Both the position numbers and the translations under genes were made by a program. The notes under the pieces are model-generated. The model was not told the origin of the DNA, ran no database searches, and saw only the letters and a program-made list of their open reading frames with translations. 64,000 bases of DNA from CBDCUQ01 sp965222835 (GTDB taxonomy: Bacteria > Pseudomonadota > Alphaproteobacteria > Rhizobiales > Hyphomicrobiaceae), in assembly GCA_965222835.1 (NCBI GenBank), contig CBDCUQ010000003.1:992001-1056000 (forward strand), given 5' to 3'. This document shows, in pieces, positions 51,936 through 59,656 of this stretch (within the stretch, counting starts at the first letter, position 1; each line of letters opens with the position of its first letter).

Positions 51936-52802
51936 CTAAGTAATTCGAACTTCTTTTAACCCTATCTTGGTGGCCGCCACTTCCATAAACATCCTGACGT
52001 GCTCAAGCACCTTGTTGGCGTCAATTTCGTCGTAGTCCCCGCGCCCGTGCGCAATATGGTTGCGCCATACTGTTGTGAAGAACTTGAACTCCTGCGCCGC
52101 CTCCTCGCAATGTTCCAGGAACTGATTGCGAGACTTTGCGGTTCTTCGGGACGGAGGCTTCTTGCCCTTTGGCGTAGTAGAAATCGCGGCTCGTTCCTGC
52201 TCAATCTTTGTCTTGATATCTTTGATGATTGGCATCCACGTGGTCTTTGATGGTTTGAATGTGACCTTGAGTTTCGTAGCGAACGCAACCAACCCAAGCT
52301 CTAAGATCATCATAGAATGAAATACGCTGGCTTCGTTGTACCCTAGTGCGTAACAATCGGTCGCGCCTCGAATGTCGCTTGCTGCACTTGGGAACGCGAC
52401 AACAACAGGCTTCCAATCATCGACCATGGAAGCCAGCTTCCTCGCCTTGTGGGGCGGATAGTGAAAGAATGATTGGCGCTTAAACTCGTTGGTGATCGCA
52501 CTGACTAATGTTTGAATCTGCGTGTGGTGCTCGCGCCATGTTTTGGTTTTTAGCTGTCTCAGCGGTTCCAGCACCTCTTTGTACAAATCTTGGAGGTGTG
52601 GAGCGTCGAACCCTTGAAAGACATCCGCACATATTTTGACAACCGCGCGGAACGCTTCTGCTTCATCATCGGTAACATGCCTCAAAATCGGCGTTAGACC
52701 GCCAGTTCTCTCAGCAATGCTGGCGTTATCATCGGCATGTTTTGCTTGTAATTGCAGAATTGAAATAACTGAATGGGCTAGGCTCAGATTGAAGTTGATC
52801 AT
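51936..52802 (-). CDS. Hypothetical protein with HEPN-like motif
   Basis: 288 residues, mostly helical, no membrane segment. Near the C-terminus RNHIAHGRGDYDEID fits the R-x4-H motif of HEPN RNases, placed after a long helix (FLEHCEEAAQEFKFFTTVWR) as in that fold. An earlier pair (YALGYNEASVFHSMMILELG) resembles the helix that packs against it. The GC content and codon use look lower than the neighbours', suggesting a recent arrival. The frame is open to a TTG at 52838; the ATG at 52802 has GGGAAG just upstream. HEPN is inferred from the motif only, and no nucleotidyltransferase partner is adjacent. Confidence 0.55.
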   Translation of the reverse strand: MINFNLSLAHSVISILQLQAKHADDNASIAERTGGLTPILRHVTDDEAEAFRAVVKICADVFQGFDAPHLQDLYKEVLEPLRQLKTKTWREHHTQIQTLVSAITNEFKRQSFFHYPPHKARKLASMVDDWKPVVVAFPSAASDIRGATDCYALGYNEASVFHSMMILELGLVAFATKLKVTFKPSKTTWMPIIKDIKTKIEQERAAISTTPKGKKPPSRRTAKSRNQFLEHCEEAAQEFKFFTTVWRNHIAHGRGDYDEIDANKVLEHVRMFMEVAATKIGLKEVRIT

Positions 52803-52977
52803 TTCTTCCCACAGGCTCACAGCCCGTATGGAGGCCAATTCCGCAGCGACGGGCGAGGCGCTAGATCATGATTGATCTAGCCCTCCGATTCGGGGAAGGG
52901 TCTGGCAAGTACTAGGTACTGTTCAGATCCTACCTCCTAAGATTACCCTCTGTTAGCTATTCTATCTTAGATTGTGC

Positions 52978-53886
52978 ATGTCGCAGAGCAGCCAGCACAG
53001 GCCAACCCCCATGCACGAACCACCGTCGCCGCCCGTTCGCGGGATATCGCCCGCGCCGGTTTCGCCTCGACCAGCGGCCGGACCAGGGTCCTGCAAAACC
53101 GACCGCATGTTCGAGGCGTTTGTTTGCGAAGTACACACCGCAGCGCTCAATGTTGCGATTGTGGCCAGTGCCGCCAATGCGCTTGGCGCGCGCGCGATTT
53201 CCGGCATCGGCCGTGAGATGGTCGACAACCATTTGCCGCGTGACACCGGCACGCTGCAGACGCTGCGGCGTCAACTGACGGAGGCGGATGCGCGGATCGA
53301 TGATCTGATGTTCGTCGATGAGTTTCTTGCGGGCTTAGAGCGCGGACTGGTGGAGCTTGAGCAGTATTTTGCGGACCGCGCCCGGTATGGCGCCAAGCGT
53401 GCCCTCGTCATACATCAGAAACAGTTGCCTGAGGCCTGGCAGCAGATCTCACATCTCGCCCATCTCGCGATACGCGAGCTCAGCGTTCCGCTGCATCTGC
53501 GGCTGCCGGAGCCCTATGGCGAAAATTCAAACGTCCTTGCCCGGCTGCTGGCCGAGACAAAGCGCGGCGGCTCTCCGTGCATCGACAGTTACGGGCTGAT
53601 TTTCTCTCCTCCCATGCCGCAGCAGCGCCGCTCACCACGCCGGCTTCTCTGTCAGCCGTGTGTCGTGCAAACTGGCGAGCACTCCGCCGGCGCCATTGTA
53701 CGCGACGTATCGGCCGGCGGCATGGGCTTGGAACAAATCCCGCCGCTCAGGCCCGGTGAACCCGTTCGTGTCGAACTTTCGGGCGGCCGCCGATTCGACG
53801 CCACTGTCTCATGGTGTTCAAGCCGGACGGCGGGTGTGCGATTCAAGACGCCGCTCCCCGCCATCGACCCGCTGCTTCTTGATTGA
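52978..53886 (+). CDS. PilZ-domain protein
   Basis: 302 residues. The N-terminal ~40 residues are Pro-rich; the middle (about 45-205) is helical and unassigned. The C-terminus from about 215 is a PilZ domain for cyclic-di-GMP binding: QQRRSPRRLLCQPC supplies the RxxxR motif and VRDVSAGGMGLEQIPPLRPG the DxSxxG motif. The protein should be a c-di-GMP responsive regulator, target unknown. ATG at 52978; a start at 53011 is also possible. A palindromic repeat lies 15 bp after the stop. Confidence 0.75.
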   Translation: MSQSSQHRPTPMHEPPSPPVRGISPAPVSPRPAAGPGSCKTDRMFEAFVCEVHTAALNVAIVASAANALGARAISGIGREMVDNHLPRDTGTLQTLRRQLTEADARIDDLMFVDEFLAGLERGLVELEQYFADRARYGAKRALVIHQKQLPEAWQQISHLAHLAIRELSVPLHLRLPEPYGENSNVLARLLAETKRGGSPCIDSYGLIFSPPMPQQRRSPRRLLCQPCVVQTGEHSAGAIVRDVSAGGMGLEQIPPLRPGEPVRVELSGGRRFDATVSWCSSRTAGVRFKTPLPAIDPLLLD

Positions 53887-53900
53887 TTGGTCACCTGGCC

Positions 53901-53966
53901 TGCCCGCTCCCCCACCCGGCCACCCAAATGATCGTTGCTATGGATGGCCGGGCAGGAGAGCGGGCA
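53901..53966. repeat. Dispersed palindromic repeat, copy 3
   Basis: A 66-bp palindrome just after the PilZ gene: left arm tgcccgctcccccacccggc plus caccca, right arm tggatggcc plus gggcaggagagcgggca, loop aatgatcgttgcta. 26-bp arms with a few mismatches; related to the copies at 18401 and 30383. Confidence 0.75.
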
Positions 53967-54553
53967 ACGAGGAGCATTGCGAAATTGGCACGCGCCATTG
54001 TCTCCGAGCCGCAATGTGCGCCGGAGCACTTGCAACCTGATTGTCAAAGGGCGTCCTCCCCAACAGGGAATAGAGCGACGAAGCCTCGTATAAGAAAAGA
54101 TAGATGCGGCGTTCGCCGCTCTACTGCGTGCGACGGGGGTGGGCCCCCTTTACGGACCGTGACATACCATCCCTGCCGCGCATCGTTACGGCAGTTTGAT
54201 CATCATGACCGGCAGCGGTCCCCATGACCAGCTGATGGGCCATGGCGTATCCGGCACGCTCCCGCTGCTCCCATTCTCCCAGCTCGAGCCTGGGCCCTGG
54301 TCGTGTGCGGCGGGATGCCGAGCAGTATGCGCGAGGATATGTGAGGGGGGATTAGAATTTGCTGATGAGGAATGTCGACTTTGCCTAGAGGAAAAGACGT
54401 ATTGTCATCGCTGAAGCGACGTCGGCGTTGGCTAAATCCGGAACTCAAATGGAGCCACCCTTGACCTAACGGTTCGCGCTTTTAAGGTGTTACTAAATGG
54501 TTACAGCAGGTCAATGCACCGACGGCAACTGAGCCAATGAGAGAGAGATTTTC
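53967..54553. other. Intergenic gap without recognised genes
   Basis: 587 bp between the palindrome and the gene at 54554. I see no convincing frame, RNA or further repeat. A short ATG frame near 54205 (MTGSGPHDQLMGHGVSG) has no supporting features. Confidence 0.4.
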
Positions 54554-55360
54554 ATGGCTATCATCTGGCAGACGCCGACTTCTGATCAACATGCAACCAT
54601 CGGCGAAGTGGATACCCGACAACCAAACGACATTCAAAAGATTGCGTACGCGTTCATGGAGCGAACTCTGCAAGAGGCGCCACAGGTCGACGATTGGGAA
54701 ATCATTGTTATAAACCTGGGTGACAACCCGGGTGGTCTGTCAAGTTTTGCAGCACATCTGGTGACTGATTGTGAACCTCACTACGAGGCAGCGTGGATCT
54801 GTTGGCTACCCCTCCCTGAATACGCCAGACGCTTTGATGTTATTAGTGCAGCAGAAGACAGTGTTGGATCACGCCAACCTTACGAGGCGCTTCCGTCCGA
54901 GGCCGCTCATGATGCAATTGTTGCCGAATTGGCTGAAGCGGTAACAATTGCGACGTTGGACCTCCTAACACAGGAGTCGATTCAGGCGCTTGCTAAACGC
55001 CCAGGATTTGGCGTCTTCACAGTCCATGAACATACGGCCTGGTACCGCGAAGTGCTTACTCATATTGCCGGCAATCCATTGCCTCCACCGCCAAAGCCAA
55101 CAAATGCACAAGAACTCTTCACACCAATCTTCAACTCTATCGTGACTTGGCATGAGCCGATCGATTCGACGACACAATCCGTTACCTTCTATGGTCGGGA
55201 CTATGATGATCTTAGTATCAGCTTCATTCCGGATCAGCCGCCTTCAATCGAACTCTGTCCCGGCCTCAAGATTATCGAACTTCATGAAACCCGCATCTCG
55301 CCCGCAGGTGTGCGGCGACTCAAGGAGCTGTTCCCCCAGTGCGAGATTATTCGCACGTAG
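54554..55360 (+). CDS. Hypothetical protein with LRR-like tail
   Basis: 268 residues, acidic, no signal peptide. Starts MAIIWQTPTSDQHATIGEVD. The protein has helical parts (HDAIVAELAEAVTIATLDLL) and ends ISPAGVRRLKELFPQCEIIR, which has the shape of a single leucine-rich repeat cap. Lower in GC than its neighbours. GAGAGAG lies upstream of the ATG. I do not recognise the family. An immunity or SMI1-like role was considered, but nothing specific supports it. Confidence 0.55.
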   Translation: MAIIWQTPTSDQHATIGEVDTRQPNDIQKIAYAFMERTLQEAPQVDDWEIIVINLGDNPGGLSSFAAHLVTDCEPHYEAAWICWLPLPEYARRFDVISAAEDSVGSRQPYEALPSEAAHDAIVAELAEAVTIATLDLLTQESIQALAKRPGFGVFTVHEHTAWYREVLTHIAGNPLPPPPKPTNAQELFTPIFNSIVTWHEPIDSTTQSVTFYGRDYDDLSISFIPDQPPSIELCPGLKIIELHETRISPAGVRRLKELFPQCEIIRT

Positions 55361-55577
55361 GCACACTTACCCTAGCGGATCCACGACACCGCATTGCAAT
55401 GGTCCGCCCAGGGTCAAAAGCAGTCCTGATTGCCATAACCGCATCTCGTCCGCTTTACCCCTGACAGAGAACGATGGCAGTGGGGAAGTGGCGGTCGGCA
55501 GTGGGCAGTAGGGGGTAGGGAACGGCGAGCAGTCAGCGGGCAGCGGGGAGCGAGCGCTTTCGATGAAACTGAGCTCG

Positions 55578-56450
55578 CTACGATTCCTGCAGAACAGCTT
55601 TCAGGTAGCGGCCGTAGTCGTTCTTGGCGAAGCGCTCGCTTATGAGCCGCTCGAGGTGGGCTCGGTCGATGAACCCCTGACGGAACGCGATTTCTTCGGG
55701 GCTGGCGACTTTCAAACCCTGCCGCTTTTCGATGGTCGCTACGTAATTTGCCGCATCCAAGAGGCTGTCGGGCGTTCCCGTATCGAACCAAGCGAATCCG
55801 CGTCCCAATTTTTCGACGCGCAGTTTTCCGGCCTCAAGATAGGCGCCGTTCACCGCCGTGATCTCTAATTCTCCTCGAGGTGACGGCTTCAGCGACTTAG
55901 CGATTTCTACGACATCGTTGTCGTACACGTAGAGGCCGACGACCGCCCAGTTCGAACGTGGCTTGGCTGGTTTCTCTTCAATAGACTTCGCGCGGCCGGA
56001 CTGGTCGAAGTCAACAACGCCGTAACGTTCTGGATCGGTCACCTGATAGGCGAAGACGGTTGCGCCGTCACGCTCGGCAAAGGCCCTGTGAGCCACGCGC
56101 GAAAGCCCTTGGCCGTAGAAAATATTGTCACCAAGGACCATGGCGCAATGATCGTTGCCAATGAATCGCTCTCCGATGACGAAGGCTTGTGCCAGCCCTT
56201 CCGGACGCGGCTGCTCGGCGTAGGAAAAGCTCATGCCCCATTGGCTGCCGTCCCCGAGGAGTTCGCGAAAACCCGGAAGATCGCGCGGGGTCGATATGAT
56301 GAGCACGTCGCGCACGCCGCCGAGCATCAGTACCGACAGGGGATAATAGATGAGCGGCTTATCGTAGACCGGCAGGATTTGCTTCGACACCGTCTGGGTC
56401 ATCGGATAAAGGCGCGTGCCGCTCCCACCGGCAAGGATGATGGCTTTCAT
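55578..56450 (-). CDS. rfbA: Glucose-1-phosphate thymidylyltransferase
   Basis: Makes dTDP-glucose, first step of dTDP-L-rhamnose synthesis. 290 residues with MKAIILAGGSGTRLYPMT (nucleotide-binding GGxGxRL), KQILPVYDKPLIYYPLS, VLGDNIFYGQGL and SIEEKPAKPRSNWAVVGLY, and FAWFDTGTPDSLLDAA. ATG at 56450 overlaps the rfbD stop by 4 nt. Last gene of the rfbB-rfbD-rfbA group. Confidence 0.95.
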   Translation of the reverse strand: MKAIILAGGSGTRLYPMTQTVSKQILPVYDKPLIYYPLSVLMLGGVRDVLIISTPRDLPGFRELLGDGSQWGMSFSYAEQPRPEGLAQAFVIGERFIGNDHCAMVLGDNIFYGQGLSRVAHRAFAERDGATVFAYQVTDPERYGVVDFDQSGRAKSIEEKPAKPRSNWAVVGLYVYDNDVVEIAKSLKPSPRGELEITAVNGAYLEAGKLRVEKLGRGFAWFDTGTPDSLLDAANYVATIEKRQGLKVASPEEIAFRQGFIDRAHLERLISERFAKNDYGRYLKAVLQES

Positions 56451-57385
56451 AACGCGTATTCCCTCGAAACATTCGGGCAGAGCTGGCACATACACGTACT
56501 CAACCCTTCGTGCCAGGGGCGAAGCTTGATGCCAAATGTGCTCTCGAACGTCGTCGTGTCCAAGACCGAATACGCCGGCCTTTGTGCTGGCAGTGGATAT
56601 TCGTCCGTCGTGATCGGGTGGAGCTTCGGGGTTTTCATTCCAGCTGCCGCAGCGCGCGCGAAAATCTCTCGTGCAAAACCGTACCACGTCGTCTCGCCGC
56701 CACCGGCGACGTGATATGTGCCCCACGCGGGGTCAACTGTGGTGGCTGTGAGACGCGGTGCTAGATCCAGGATTGCCGAGGCGAGATCCGCAGCATAGGT
56801 CGGGCGCCCGAATTGGTCGTCGACGACCGATATCTCGTCGCGCGACGCCGCCAGCTTCAGCATCGTTTTCACAAAATTTGCTCCGGATTCGCTAAACACC
56901 CAGGACGTGCGCAAGATGATGTGGCGGGGTTGTTCTTGGCGCACGGCCTCCTCACCGGCGGCCTTCGATGCACCGTAAACACTGAGCGGCGCGACCCGGT
57001 CGTTCTCGCGATACGGCGAGCGCTTGCTGCCGTCGAACACATAGTCGGTCGAAAGGTGGACAAGCGGCACGTTCATATGCGCGGCGATGCGGGCCAATGC
57101 TTCAGGTCCGGCAGCGTTGACCTGAAATGCAAGATCGGATTCGGTCTCGGCCTGATCGACACCGGTGTAGGCTGCAGCATTGATGATGAGATCGGCGCTC
57201 GTCCCTGCAAGGTATCGCTCAAGACTTTTCCAGTCTCTCAAATCAGCATCAGGCCGGCCTGCAAACGTCGCATGCACGCCATGTGCCGAAGCAGCCTTTG
57301 CAAGGGCTGCTGCCAACTGGCCTTGACGGCCGACGACGGCAATAGAAGTGGGACTCAAGGAAGGGCTCTCTTGGGTTGTGTGCAT
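56447..57385 (-). CDS. rfbD: dTDP-4-dehydrorhamnose reductase
   Basis: NAD(P)H-dependent SDR enzyme, last step of dTDP-L-rhamnose synthesis. 312 residues with SIAVVGRQGQLAAALAKA at the Rossmann start, ADLIINAAAYTGVDQAE, VHLSTDYVFDGS, YGASKAAGEEAV (catalytic YxxxK) and RTSWVFSESGANFV, then the C-terminal RPAYSVLDTTTFESTFGI. The ATG at 57385 is preceded by an in-frame stretch that is not family-like (open to 57571). It overlaps rfbA by 4 nt. Confidence 0.92.
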   Translation of the reverse strand: MHTTQESPSLSPTSIAVVGRQGQLAAALAKAASAHGVHATFAGRPDADLRDWKSLERYLAGTSADLIINAAAYTGVDQAETESDLAFQVNAAGPEALARIAAHMNVPLVHLSTDYVFDGSKRSPYRENDRVAPLSVYGASKAAGEEAVRQEQPRHIILRTSWVFSESGANFVKTMLKLAASRDEISVVDDQFGRPTYAADLASAILDLAPRLTATTVDPAWGTYHVAGGGETTWYGFAREIFARAAAAGMKTPKLHPITTDEYPLPAQRPAYSVLDTTTFESTFGIKLRPWHEGLSTCMCQLCPNVSREYAL

Positions 57386-57399
57386 CCTGCATCGCATGT

Positions 57400-58497
57400 T
57401 CAGGACGCGCCGACGTGCCTCGTGCTGGATTCGCGGCTGTTGTTTCCAATCAGGCCAAGGCGTTCGCCGCTGTACCGCTTCAGACGCAACGGCAGCCACC
57501 AATCCCGATTGGCAAGATACCATTCGACGGTCTTTTTCAGACCTGTGTCGAATGTTTCCTGGGCCTCCCAATCTAGATCACGGACGATCTTCGATGGATC
57601 AATGGCATAGCGGAAGTCATGCCCTGGACGGTCTTCGACATGGCGGATGGCGCTCGCATGGTCTTTTCCGTCCTCGCGCGGTGCCAAGTCATCGAGCAAA
57701 GCACAGATGTCTTGCACCACTTCGATGTTGGTTTTTTCGTTGTGCCCGCCAACCGTGTAGCGCTCGCCGGGTTTACCCTTTTCGCAGATGGTTATGAGTG
57801 CGCGGGCGTGATCCTCGACGTAGAGCCAGTCGCGCACGTTCGTACCCTGACCATAGACCGGCAGATCGCGGCCCAGTAGCGCATTGGTGATGATGAGAGG
57901 TATGAGCTTTTCGGGAAAATGGTACGGCCCGTAATTGTTCGAGCAGTTGGCCAACACGACCGGTAGGCCATAGGTGCGGTGCCAGGCCATCGCCAGATGG
58001 TCGGATGCCGCCTTTGATGCCGAATAGGGCGAGCTTGGATCGTACGGTGTTTCCTCATTAAAGAATCCGTCGTCACCGAGGCTGCCAAAAACCTCGTCTG
58101 TCGAGATGTGGACGAAGCGAAAGCGCTGTTGGCGCTCTTCGGAAAGGCCCGACCAATAACCGCGCGCTGCTTCCAGCATCGTGTACGTTCCGGTCACATT
58201 GGTCGCGATGAATTCGGCGGGGCCGGTGATCGAGCGATCGACGTGGGATTCGGCGGCGAGGTGGAGGATCGCGTCCGGCTGCTCACGCTTCAAGATCCCC
58301 ATGATCGCGGGACCGTCACAGATGTTGACCTGTTGGAAGCTGTAGCGGGGATCGGCCTCAACGGCCTCGAGCGAGGCTAGGTTGGCCGCGTAGGTGAGAC
58401 AATCGACGTTGATAACAGACGCGCGCCGTTCCGTGACCAGCATTCGGCACACTGCTGAGCCAATAAAGCCTGCCCCACCTGTCACAAGAACCTTCAT
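57400..58497 (-). CDS. rfbB: dTDP-glucose 4,6-dehydratase
   Basis: Second step of dTDP-L-rhamnose synthesis, NAD-bound extended SDR. 365 residues with MKVLVTGGAGFIGSAVCR, HLAAESHVDRSITGP, HISTDEVFGSLG, YSASKAASDHLAMAW (catalytic YxxxK), NCSNNYGPYHFPEKLIP and GTNVRDWLYVEDHARAL. The C-terminus has a short extra tail (NNSRESSTRHVGAS). ATG at 58497. First of three genes; the 3,5-epimerase gene rfbC is not in the window. Confidence 0.96.
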   Translation of the reverse strand: MKVLVTGGAGFIGSAVCRMLVTERRASVINVDCLTYAANLASLEAVEADPRYSFQQVNICDGPAIMGILKREQPDAILHLAAESHVDRSITGPAEFIATNVTGTYTMLEAARGYWSGLSEERQQRFRFVHISTDEVFGSLGDDGFFNEETPYDPSSPYSASKAASDHLAMAWHRTYGLPVVLANCSNNYGPYHFPEKLIPLIITNALLGRDLPVYGQGTNVRDWLYVEDHARALITICEKGKPGERYTVGGHNEKTNIEVVQDICALLDDLAPREDGKDHASAIRHVEDRPGHDFRYAIDPSKIVRDLDWEAQETFDTGLKKTVEWYLANRDWWLPLRLKRYSGERLGLIGNNSRESSTRHVGAS

Positions 58498-58988
58498 CGC
58501 AACGCACACCCAACCCGTTAACAAACGACAAGAACCGGGATGATTATTGGAGGAAAACGATTAAGAAAGACTACCCGATGACGTCACAATACGAACGCGC
58601 GCGCCGGCTTTCTGGTAACGGCGTACCCAGTTTGGCAGGTCGTTCAAAGCGGATCCGGGGAGGTGGACAGATAGAGCCTCATCAGCGGAAGTTGCTCATC
58701 ATATCAGGCCGGCTTTTCCTTAAGGTGCCGACGCCAAACCCCGCTTCCATCGCCCGGCCCGTTCCAGCCCACTGGGACGATCGCCGTCTATCTTAATTCT
58801 TCGTAGAGACGGTGGCGCCATCCCAAATTTTTGATGCCATGTGATCCCCCGGTTGCGGCCTGCCGTACTACGGTGATGAGGCCCGTAAACATGTTGCTGC
58901 TGCGCGCGGGCGACGGGGCTTCTTGGCCTCGGTCTTGGTTCGTATACAGAACCTGAGAATATCCCGATAGATTGGACAATAGGACGTC
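58498..58988. other. Divergent intergenic region
   Basis: 491 bp between rfbB and the HTH gene, which are divergent. I searched for a TumE/DUF6516-type toxin that often accompanies such HTH proteins and found none. No RNA or repeat recognised. A short frame from 58578 has no supporting features. Confidence 0.4.
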
Positions 58989-59372
58989 ATGGGCGACGAA
59001 ACCGTACTCAGTATTGAAATTCAGACCGACGACGCGACGATGAAGGATGGCAGCGGGAAAGGCGATCCGGCTCATGCCACGAATGGCAGCCGGGTGCGTT
59101 CCGTGCGACCGGCGCAATTGATGCGTCTCATGTCCCAGCGCAACGTCGAGCTTTTGCGACTCATCCGCGTTCGCCAACCACAATCCGTGTCGGAATTGGC
59201 CAGGATATCTGGACGGCCCAAAGCAAGTTTGACGCGTACGCTGCAACGCCTTGCCGGCCATGGCATCATTGTCATGAAGAAATCGATGGGGCGGGGTAAG
59301 GCGCCGACGGTCGCGTGCGATCGTCTGCGCCTTGAGCTGACGTTGACGCCGAAAGACAAAAACAAAGAATAG
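58989..59372 (+). CDS. Winged-helix regulator, HVO_A0114/MarR-like
   Basis: 127 residues. After a polar ~40-residue N-terminus, AQLMRLMSQRNVELLRLIRV leads to the HTH QPQSVSELARISGRPKASLT and RTLQRLAGHGIIVMKKS (recognition helix and wing), then GKAPTVACDRLRLEL. This is the arrangement of the small HVO_A0114-type proteins that often act as antitoxins. AGGAC lies just upstream of the ATG. No toxin gene is adjacent, so it is a solitary regulator. Confidence 0.7.
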   Translation: MGDETVLSIEIQTDDATMKDGSGKGDPAHATNGSRVRSVRPAQLMRLMSQRNVELLRLIRVRQPQSVSELARISGRPKASLTRTLQRLAGHGIIVMKKSMGRGKAPTVACDRLRLELTLTPKDKNKE

Positions 59373-59656
59373 GAAAGTTGCTGGGAGCTAGCCCGCCTTA
59401 TCCGCTGGGCCCTCTTTTTTAGCCAAGCCGAACGGCCATCCCGCTATTGGCCGGACTTGCCAGCTCCCTGCGCGCGGACCATAACGCCAGCGCATGGGAC
59501 CGTTCCAGCAAAATATATGACAAAACTGTATCAAAGAATTCTGTTGAAAACTTTTGCCGAAACGCATCCCACGATGCACGACATTGCACAATATTTTTTG
59601 GTTTGTAGAAGCCGCTGCTCTTGAATGTTCTGCACATGGTTTGCGAGCATCGTAAT

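Noticed and set aside
58498..58988. Toxin partner for the HTH protein at 58989
   Set aside because: No frame in this gap shows a TumE/DUF6516 or other toxin pattern on either strand.
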